14,446 bases of DNA from CAYVMN01 sp043808585. GTDB lineage: Bacteria; Desulfobacterota; DSM-4660; Desulfatiglandales; Desulfatiglandaceae. Position 1 is the stretch's first letter. The number at the start of each line of letters is the position of its first letter. A program made the translations under genes and the position numbers. Shown piece after piece: positions 1 to 5,832 of the stretch. The stretch spans positions 1-14,446 of the forward strand of contig JAZDES010000199.1 in the NCBI GenBank assembly GCA_043808585.1, written 5' to 3'. The notes below the pieces were generated by a model, which ran no database searches, had not been told where the DNA came from, and was given only the letters and a program-made list of their open reading frames with translations.

Positions 1-1
1 G

Positions 2-115
2 CTCGTTCCTGTCCAAGAACAACTCGATTCCTACGAAGCGCCTGGCGATTCCAAGAAACCGGTCAAACTACCGAAGGCTCAGCACTACGAATTATACGGG
101 TTATGTAATTCTTAG
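2..115 (+). CDS. C-terminal tail of an unidentified ORF, truncated by the window edge
   Basis: One frame is open from the left edge to a TAG at 113-115, giving 37 residues ending in HYELYGLCNS. The segment is hydrophilic and lysine- and proline-containing (SKKPVKLPKAQ), followed by a short tyrosine-rich end. This would be compatible with the C-terminus of a transposase or another DNA-binding protein, but I do not recognise the family. A second frame is also open over much of this stretch, so the reading frame itself is uncertain. No terminator hairpin follows the stop closely. Confidence 0.3.
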   Translation, partial: LVPVQEQLDSYEAPGDSKKPVKLPKAQHYELYGLCNS

Positions 116-241
116 ATCCATGCGATCCACAAGGTGGAGGCGCTCAAGTGGTATCGAAAGCATCTCTGGTTTTCTATAATAATTTTGGGCACTTTCTTTC
201 ATTACTTGTCTAAAACGGTCAATTTTGAAACCCGATTTTTC

Positions 242-270
242 TTGACTTAATGCGAATTCTGCTATAGATA
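242..270 (+). promoter_or_regulatory. Weak sigma70-like promoter candidate
   Basis: TTGACT (242-247) matches five of six bases of the -35 consensus. Several imperfect -10 options follow: TATAGA at 263-268 (15-bp spacer) and TAGATA at 265-270 (17-bp spacer); GATAAT at 267-272 would need 19 bp. None is ideal. The position would put transcription start near 275-280, ahead of both RNA structures. Confidence 0.3.
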
Positions 271-344
271 ATTTATTATTTTACTAAATTAAACCTCCAT
301 CCAAAGGTTCCTCGTGGGAAATCGCCACAAAATGTGCTTGCCAT

Positions 345-378
345 GCTCCTAATAGAAATCATCTATTCTGTTAGGAGC
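345..378 (+). repeat. 13-bp hairpin
   Basis: Bases 345-357 (GCTCCTAATAGAA) pair with 366-378 (TTCTGTTAGGAGC) through twelve Watson-Crick pairs and one G-U wobble, closing an 8-nt loop. No T-run follows on the plus strand and no T-tract is obvious on the minus strand, so it is not a canonical intrinsic terminator. It may be the first helix of a leader RNA or a remnant of a mobile-element end. Confidence 0.5.
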
Positions 379-386
379 TGTATCAA

Positions 387-523
387 GATGACAAAGCCAA
401 ACCCCTCGTGAGACAGGGGTGGAAAGCGAGGGGTTCTGGACGTACTCCGGTTGAAAAGAGACGGCCGCGCCGCCGAGCGTAACCTCGTTATGGTTTCAGA
501 GAGTGAAGGTCGGCTTTGTTATT
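387..523 (+). ncRNA. Candidate structured leader RNA (cis-regulatory domain)
   Basis: The domain is closed by a long helix pairing 387-398 with 512-523. It contains eight consecutive Watson-Crick pairs (ACAAAGCC 391-398 with GGCTTTGT 512-519) and is extended outward by G-U, U-A, A-U and G-U pairs. Inside, 400-408 pairs with 427-435 over 9 bp. A competing helix, 401-406 with 415-420 (ACCCCT/AGGGGT), is mutually exclusive with it, which is a switch-like arrangement. Further short pairings are possible at 462-465/469-472 and 481-484/492-495. The domain sits about 120 nt upstream of the ATPase start. I could not match it to a riboswitch family: the c-di-GMP-I core motifs are not evident. The plus-strand orientation is inferred from the downstream gene. 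Confidence 0.4.
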
Positions 524-626
524 AAGAAAATATTCATCGATCTTTGGGCTTATTTGTCGTCGGGCTATCCTTCTCACCGACCCTCTATTATTAATACCAA
601 AGCAAGAAACCTCCTATTGAAGAGAT

Positions 627-632
627 GAGGAG
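627..632 (+). promoter_or_regulatory. Ribosome binding site of the ATPase gene
   Basis: GAGGAG lies 9 nt before the ATG at 642 and supports that start. Confidence 0.6.
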
Positions 633-641
633 CGCTGGGGT

Positions 642-3065
642 ATGGATTTGAGAGATAACCATGAGGAGTTGCTCACAGATATAGTGTATCAGCTCCAGCT
701 TGCTATAAAGACAGCGGGTGCATATCCTCAAACCCATCCCATTTCCCGCCGTGCTATTGATTCCGCCTATCAAGCCTTGGCTGAGCGTCTTAAACAACAA
801 ACCATCTTATCTATCGGCGTCTTTGGTGAAAAACTGTTTGTGGACGATATACGCATTGACAGCAAGAACATCTTCTCTGCCGATTTTGCAAGAAAGCTTC
901 GCCTTAGAACAGTCGGAAGTATTACTTTTTGTCGCGGATTATCATTCAAAGACTTCATGGTCTTTCTCGATGAGATGAAAAAGAGGCCCGATCTCCTTCT
1001 CCAAGAGGGCGGAATGGCTTCCGTGCTCCTACGGCATGACGTCTCGACCATAAAGCTGAACCAAATCAAATACGGAAGGATACAAGAGGCACAGAATCAA
1101 CCTGAAAACGCCCATATAATCAATTATCTCAAGGGCGAGTGTGATAACTTGGGACACTATGAGAGCAGATTCTTGGAGATCCTTAAAAGCGAGCCTGACA
1201 GGATATCTGATCTTATCATGCACCTAACAGAACCTACCGATATAACGGTAGATCCAAACAGCTATACTGCCCGAGCGACAGCAATGGTTCAGGCCATGAA
1301 AAGGCTTGCAACTGAGTTGCTTGTCAGGCAGGGCGTCAAATGGGGGCCTTTTAAGAACTATATGACTTCTATCCTCTCCAACTGCGACCAAGAAATACTA
1401 GTCCACATGGCGCGAGCTTTGAACACAATGGAAGGGGAAAAGGAAGAAGTCATAGATGGATTGATCCGTGAATTATTTTACAATGCTGTGACTGATTCAG
1501 GTGTTAATGAATATTTACGCAGCGGCGAGATTGATTGGCAATACATTGAAGGATTAGCCCCATCCGAAGAGGAAAGGAAGGAGATATTTCCTCTCTTTGA
1601 GGAAAGACTGAGGAGATTTGGAATTCCGGACGACACGAAAGAAACCCGTAATAATAGGATTGATATTTTTTCCCAGAATGCGAAAAGGGAGACTAAGGAC
1701 GATCTCACCGGATTCCTACGCGAAGGAAATAGCGAAAAAATTCGAGCCGTTATAAGGGATTTCGGCAAGAAGCTGGAGGATACCTCTTGGAAAATCAGAA
1801 GGAAAGTGGCTGAAAGCCTTCTTGAAATAACCTCTCTGTTGAGTGAGTTTGATAAACTTAAAGAAAACTCGCAGGTGATATCAGAGACGCTGGTAAAAAG
1901 CTTGAAAGACGAGGATCATGTGGATACCTATCTTCTTCTCTCTGATACCCTTCGCAAGGCGTGTACACAACAGACCAAAAACGATAGTTATTTCAGGGAT
2001 GAAACCATTGGCAGCAGATTATTACAGGCAAAAGAGATCTCTAAGTCCCAGTTGCAACAGGTCCTTATGGCACGCAAACGAAATGGAAAGAGCCTTCAAT
2101 TCAACTTGGGGACCCTTGACTGTGTGGATGAGCCCGTGCTCTTACATTATTTGGCTCAACAGTACAGAGGCTGCCGAACTGTAGCACTTTCTGAAGTCAA
2201 TGAAATACCGACAGGCGTCCTTGAAACCGTACCAGTCAAATTCATAGATCGCTATCTGATCCTTCCCTTCAGGTTAGTTTCAGGACATCTGTGGACTGCC
2301 ATGACAAACCCAACCAACCTGGAAATATTGAATGACCTTAGGTTTATTAGCAGCTACTCAGTGGTTCCTCATCTTGCCGCTGAATATCACCTCCTTAGCG
2401 CTATCGAGAAATTCTATCGCATCGAAACCATCGATAGAGAGATTAGCCAGGTCATGGAGAATATAAAGGAAGCGTACGGTATCGAATTCATCGAAGAAAA
2501 AGTAGCATTTCCCGCCGCAGAAGAATTGAGCGACTCAGATGCTCCGGTGGTCAGGTTGGTTAATCTTATTCTGAAAGAAGCTATCATTCAAAAGGCCAGT
2601 GATATCCATTTAGAACCATACGAAAGGGAACTCAGAGTCCGCTTCAGAATTGATGGAACGCTAACCACATTGTTTACTCCGCCGGTCAGCTACACCAATG
2701 TAATTTGCTCTAGGATAAAAATCATGTCAGGGCTGGACATCTCTGAAAGGCGGCTGCCACAGGATGGAAGATTTAAGATCAAAATAGATGAAAAACGTGT
2801 TGATTTTCGTGTCTCTACTTTTCCTGGAAATTTTGGAGAAAAGGTGGTTCTCCGCTTACTGGATAGCTCCAGTCTCAACCTAGGCATAAGCAACCTCGGC
2901 CTGAAGAGCAATGATGCGGATATCCTCCTGACGGCCATGTATAGGTCAAAAGGCATGATTTTGATAACCGGGCCAACGGGAAGTGGAAAGACCACAACCC
3001 TTTATTCCATTCTCCACGATCTGAATGATGGGTCCCGCAATATTTCTACTGCCAAGACCCAATAG
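642..3065 (+). CDS. GspE/PilB-family ATPase with long N-terminal extension, N-terminal part of a frameshifted gene
   Basis: This is the first 807 residues of an assembly ATPase of the type II secretion/type IV pilus family, which would power pseudopilus or pilus polymerisation from the cytoplasmic face of the inner membrane. Residues 1 to about 450 are an unusual, largely helical extension without a signal peptide; its last part (about 340-440) looks like HEAT-type helix pairs. Residues about 450-600 resemble the GspE/MshE N-terminal domain. From about 632 the ATPase core begins (KASDIHLEPY, VRFRIDGTL, DISERRLPQDGR), with Walker A GPTGSGKT at 777-784. The protein then stops soon after NISTAK, exactly where the conserved EDPIEY (Asp box) should be. 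The rest of the ATPase continues in another frame up to 3694. GspE proteins are usually near 500-570 residues; the repaired product would be about 1,016. No other secretion or pilus gene is nearby. Confidence 0.8.
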   Translation: MDLRDNHEELLTDIVYQLQLAIKTAGAYPQTHPISRRAIDSAYQALAERLKQQTILSIGVFGEKLFVDDIRIDSKNIFSADFARKLRLRTVGSITFCRGLSFKDFMVFLDEMKKRPDLLLQEGGMASVLLRHDVSTIKLNQIKYGRIQEAQNQPENAHIINYLKGECDNLGHYESRFLEILKSEPDRISDLIMHLTEPTDITVDPNSYTARATAMVQAMKRLATELLVRQGVKWGPFKNYMTSILSNCDQEILVHMARALNTMEGEKEEVIDGLIRELFYNAVTDSGVNEYLRSGEIDWQYIEGLAPSEEERKEIFPLFEERLRRFGIPDDTKETRNNRIDIFSQNAKRETKDDLTGFLREGNSEKIRAVIRDFGKKLEDTSWKIRRKVAESLLEITSLLSEFDKLKENSQVISETLVKSLKDEDHVDTYLLLSDTLRKACTQQTKNDSYFRDETIGSRLLQAKEISKSQLQQVLMARKRNGKSLQFNLGTLDCVDEPVLLHYLAQQYRGCRTVALSEVNEIPTGVLETVPVKFIDRYLILPFRLVSGHLWTAMTNPTNLEILNDLRFISSYSVVPHLAAEYHLLSAIEKFYRIETIDREISQVMENIKEAYGIEFIEEKVAFPAAEELSDSDAPVVRLVNLILKEAIIQKASDIHLEPYERELRVRFRIDGTLTTLFTPPVSYTNVICSRIKIMSGLDISERRLPQDGRFKIKIDEKRVDFRVSTFPGNFGEKVVLRLLDSSSLNLGISNLGLKSNDADILLTAMYRSKGMILITGPTGSGKTTTLYSILHDLNDGSRNISTAKTQ
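3029..3065 (+). other. Apparent -1 frameshift site within the ATPase gene
   Basis: The upstream frame ends at the TAG at 3063-3065. The downstream frame is open from 3029 (a TGA precedes it) and reads DPIEYNLRGINQF from 3056 without needing a start codon. The family consensus across the join is N-I-x-T-x-E-D-P-[IV]-E. The upstream frame supplies NISTAK and the other supplies DPIEY, so a single base is missing at about 3053-3057. I see no X-XXY-YYZ slippery heptamer there, so a mutation or sequencing error is more likely than programmed frameshifting. Confidence 0.75.
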
Positions 3066-3097
3066 AATATAATCTGCGTGGAATTAACCAGTTTCAG

Positions 3098-3694
3098 ATG
3101 AAACCTAAGATCGGTTTGAATTTTGCTCGCGCCTTAAGGACCATCCTCAGACAGGATCCTGATATTATAATGGTAGGAGAAATCAGGGATTTTGAGACCG
3201 CAGAAATTGCCGTAAAAGCTTCACTTACAGGGCATCTCGTATTGAGCACCCTACATACAAATAGTGCACCCGAGACGATTATAAGATTGCTCGATATCGG
3301 GATTGAACCCTATCTGATTACTTCCTCCATAAACCTAATCATGGCCCAAAGATTGATGAGGATTGTTTGCACGAATTGTAAAGTGGAGGCCCCACCGACT
3401 GATTTTCAACTGAAACTTCTCGAACGATACGGATTCGATGTAGGTGGTCAGCAACTCTTCAAAGGGAAAGGATGCGGAAACTGCAATAAGACCGGGTACA
3501 GCGGAAGATTTGCCATATTTGAAATAATGCCAATGTGGCATGAAATCCAGGAATTCATTCAAGAGAGAAGATCGTCTGCTTCATTAACGGCTTGCGCAAG
3601 AAAACTGGGGCTTGTTACGCTCCAAGAACAGGGCTTCGAAAGGGTTATAGAAGGAAAGACGGACCTTGATGAATGGATAAGAGTAGTGACGTAA
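3098..3694 (+). CDS. GspE/PilB-family ATPase, C-terminal part of the frameshifted gene
   Basis: These 198 residues contain the second half of the ATPase core missing from the preceding ORF: RQDPDIIMVGEIRD (Walker B region, about 18-31), the His-box GHLVLSTLHTN, and IMAQRLMRIVC. A four-cysteine zinc motif follows (C91-x2-C94 and C126-x2-C129), typical of GspE and related PilB/MshE proteins. The order and spacing match a normal family C-terminus. The ATG at 3098 is internal to the family alignment (QMKPKIGLNFARAL), has no convincing ribosome binding site, and homology extends upstream of it to 3056. It is therefore very probably not a real start. Alone this fragment lacks Walker A and cannot hydrolyse ATP. 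Either the gene is inactivated or the reference sequence lacks one base. Confidence 0.8.
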   Translation: MKPKIGLNFARALRTILRQDPDIIMVGEIRDFETAEIAVKASLTGHLVLSTLHTNSAPETIIRLLDIGIEPYLITSSINLIMAQRLMRIVCTNCKVEAPPTDFQLKLLERYGFDVGGQQLFKGKGCGNCNKTGYSGRFAIFEIMPMWHEIQEFIQERRSSASLTACARKLGLVTLQEQGFERVIEGKTDLDEWIRVVT

Positions 3695-3771
3695 AGGAAA
3701 ATCCCCAAGAGCAAAATACCCACCCTTTCTTCTCTGAAATTGACTTTTCCTCAGATACGGACGGCATCTAA

Positions 3772-3942
3772 ATGAAGTACCCAAAATGCCATACTGAAAA
3801 CAGAAAAGGGTTAGGGCCGAGATTTCACCCGAACCTTTGGAGTGAATTATCAAAAAAGCAGAGTTTCATGGATGAAGTGGGGGAGGTTGAGGCCCTCACC
3901 CATCTCTGCTACATCGTTTCAGATTATCCATCCCACAGATAA
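3772..3942 (+). pseudogene. Short degenerate zinc-ribbon-like ORF
   Basis: A 56-residue ORF begins MKYPKCHTENRKG. This resembles the N-terminal zinc ribbon (MKCPKC-x-x-EN-x-x-G) found at the start of many bacterial zinc-ribbon proteins, including those fused to nucleotide cyclase or TPR domains. Only one cysteine of the first CxxC survives, the expected second CxxC is absent, and the rest shows no recognisable domain. It overlaps the 3' end of the convergent cobQ by 19 nt. Its ATG overlaps the TAA of an even smaller ORF (3673-3771) that starts inside the ATPase gene. It is most likely a decayed remnant or chance ORF. Confidence 0.25.
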
Positions 3943-5429
3943 GCGAGAATCCGATCCACATCACAATGGGTCTCAAAGTGATCTGCCAACCTGTTATACT
4001 GGTAAAAACGTGCCAGCCTTCCGGTCTTTGAAGGCCTCTCTTTCAGGCCTTTGGATCTCCTTAATTCGTTCAGGAACTCACCCCTGAAACCCGGCGGGTC
4101 TAAAATCCCGTGTACGTATGTGCCGGCAATCCTGAGCCCATCCATGGCGCATCCATCATCCCATGCCCTTCTTACTCCCGGTTGATGGATTCTCAATAAT
4201 GGCACCCCTTCACCCCTCAAAATCTTGCTCCGGCCCATATGGATTTCATAACCGCTGACGCGCTTTCCATTCATCAGGCAGATCCCCATCACCTTCTGAA
4301 CCACTTTCTCCCCTTCCAGCACTGTTTCGATGGGGAGAAGGCCCAGCCCTTTGACCTCTCCTTTCGGGGATTCCACCCCTAAAGGATCTCTGATCCTCTC
4401 ACCCAGGAGCTGGTACCCACCGCAAATCCCAAACAGCCTCTTTCCCTGAGCTGCAAACCTTCGGATCCTCTTCTTCCATCCCGACCGCTCAAGCCAAAAG
4501 GAGTCTTCCATGGTGTTCTTTGTACCCGGCAGGATGAGGAGATCATAGTCATCTGTCAGTTCCTGCGGCCTAAAAAGGTAGTTGACCATCACATCGGGTT
4601 CCATGGAGACAATCTCCAGGTCTGTAAAATTGGAAATGGCCGGTAGTCTCAGTGCCCCTATGTTAATTTTCTTCCTGTCGATCGGTCGCTGTGGCCACTT
4701 ATCCTCTTGCACTGCTACTGAATCCTCAGGATCAATGAGGATATGGGAATAAAACGGAATTAATCCAAGGACTGGCTTCCCTGTCTTTTTTTCTATGTAC
4801 TCTATGCCGGAGTCAAAGAGCCTGGTATCCCCTCGAAATTTGTTGATCAGGAAACCAAGGAGGAGGTCCTTCTCCTTTGGGGTCATCAGGTTGTAAGTTC
4901 CAATGACCTGGGCAAAAACCCCACCCCTGTCAATATCGGCCACGAGAATACAGGGGGCACCTACTGCCTTTGCCATAGAGAAATTTACCAGGTCGTTCTT
5001 CTTGAGGTTCATCTCACAGCAGCTCCCGGCCCCTTCCATGACAATCAATTCGTACTCCTCCGATAGCCTCTTGTAAGAATCCATAACAACTTTCTTCAAC
5101 TTCGGTTTATATGCGTCATAATCCATGGCCTCCATCTGTCCGAAAATCTTACCAAGCAGGATTATTTGAGAGCCTTGTGATGATGAGGGTTTCAGAAGGA
5201 TGGGATTCATGTGAATGGAAGGTAAAAGCCCTGAGGCCTCAGCCTGTACGACCTGGGCCCGACCAATCTCTCCACCCTCTAGGGTAACAAAGGAGTTATT
5301 GGACATATTCTGGGCCTTGAAAGGCGCCACCCTAATGCCCTTCCTCTTGAATATCCTGCAGAAGGCCGCAGTGACAATAGATTTTCCCACATCACTGCCT
5401 GTCCCTAAGATCATAAGAGCTTTGGCCAT
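3924..5429 (-). CDS. cobQ: Cobyric acid synthase (adenosylcobyrinic acid a,c-diamide amidotransferase)
   Basis: CobQ/CbiP performs the four ATP- and glutamine-dependent amidations (side chains b, d, e, g) that convert adenosylcobyrinic a,c-diamide to cobyric acid in cobalamin synthesis, in the cytosol. The N-terminal dethiobiotin-synthetase-like domain shows GTGSDVGKS (residues 9-17), KAQNMSNNS, MEGAGSCCEMNL and ADIDRGGVFA. The C-terminal class I glutamine amidotransferase domain has GICGGYQLLG with nucleophile Cys336, and catalytic His440 in GTYVHGIL. The length of 501 residues matches the family (about 490-510). I chose the ATG at 5429 because the family begins just before GTGSDVGKS; the open frame extends 35 codons upstream to 5534 but runs through an intergenic palindrome. 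A weak GAGGAA lies 16 nt ahead of the start. No other cob gene is adjacent, so it is an isolated member of the pathway here. Confidence 0.95.
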   Translation of the reverse strand: MAKALMILGTGSDVGKSIVTAAFCRIFKRKGIRVAPFKAQNMSNNSFVTLEGGEIGRAQVVQAEASGLLPSIHMNPILLKPSSSQGSQIILLGKIFGQMEAMDYDAYKPKLKKVVMDSYKRLSEEYELIVMEGAGSCCEMNLKKNDLVNFSMAKAVGAPCILVADIDRGGVFAQVIGTYNLMTPKEKDLLLGFLINKFRGDTRLFDSGIEYIEKKTGKPVLGLIPFYSHILIDPEDSVAVQEDKWPQRPIDRKKINIGALRLPAISNFTDLEIVSMEPDVMVNYLFRPQELTDDYDLLILPGTKNTMEDSFWLERSGWKKRIRRFAAQGKRLFGICGGYQLLGERIRDPLGVESPKGEVKGLGLLPIETVLEGEKVVQKVMGICLMNGKRVSGYEIHMGRSKILRGEGVPLLRIHQPGVRRAWDDGCAMDGLRIAGTYVHGILDPPGFRGEFLNELRRSKGLKERPSKTGRLARFYQYNRLADHFETHCDVDRILAYLWDG

Positions 5430-5481
5430 GGAATGTAGCTTTCTTTTCCTCAATTCAGACATACACAATAAGTCCAAAGTT

Positions 5482-5578
<97 letters not shown>

Positions 5579-5752
5579 TTGGTCAAGGCAAACTTTCATT
5601 TAAAATCAATGTGTTATAGATAGCTTTGGACTTTCAAGATATACACAGAGGCGATTGCTCGGCGCCTAAAGGCCAAATATATGTAAAAGGAGATTAAAGG
5701 GTCAAGGTTAATCAGGCATAATCACTCAATGAAACTAGGGGTCCCGTTTTCC

Positions 5753-5781
5753 TTGACTCACAAAGGCAATCTGCATATTCT
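5753..5781 (+). promoter_or_regulatory. Sigma70-like promoter for the E1/glycyl radical enzyme cluster
   Basis: TTGACT (5753-5758, five of six consensus bases) and TATTCT (5776-5781, four of six) are separated by exactly 17 bp. Transcription would start near 5788, leaving a leader of about 45 nt before the ATG at 5833. Confidence 0.45.
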
Positions 5782-5832
5782 CCTTCTTTCAGAAAACGAT
5801 TTTTTGCTATCACTCCTACAAGGCCCCCGTCC

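Larger units (their letters stand above)
116..641. other. 526-bp gene-free region with structured RNA candidates
   Basis: No convincing coding region occurs on either strand. The left half (about 170-300) is AT-rich and holds a weak promoter-like element. The right half holds a 13-bp hairpin (345-378) and a larger folded domain (387-523). A clear ribosome binding site for the next gene lies at 627-632. The region therefore reads as a long 5' leader for the ATPase gene. Confidence 0.6.

Noticed and set aside
387..523. Cyclic-di-GMP-I or cobalamin riboswitch
   Set aside because: The conserved core sequences of those families as I know them are not present; only generic pairing is visible.
387..523. 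Retron-type msr-msd RNA, because of the terminal inverted repeats
   Set aside because: No reverse transcriptase gene lies in the window.
3040..3065. Programmed -1 ribosomal frameshift
   Set aside because: No slippery heptamer and no obvious stimulatory hairpin just downstream; one missing base explains the data better.
3673..3771. 32-residue ORF overlapping the ATPase 3' end
   Set aside because: No ribosome binding site or recognisable motif; its TAA-ATG overlap with the next small ORF is probably chance.
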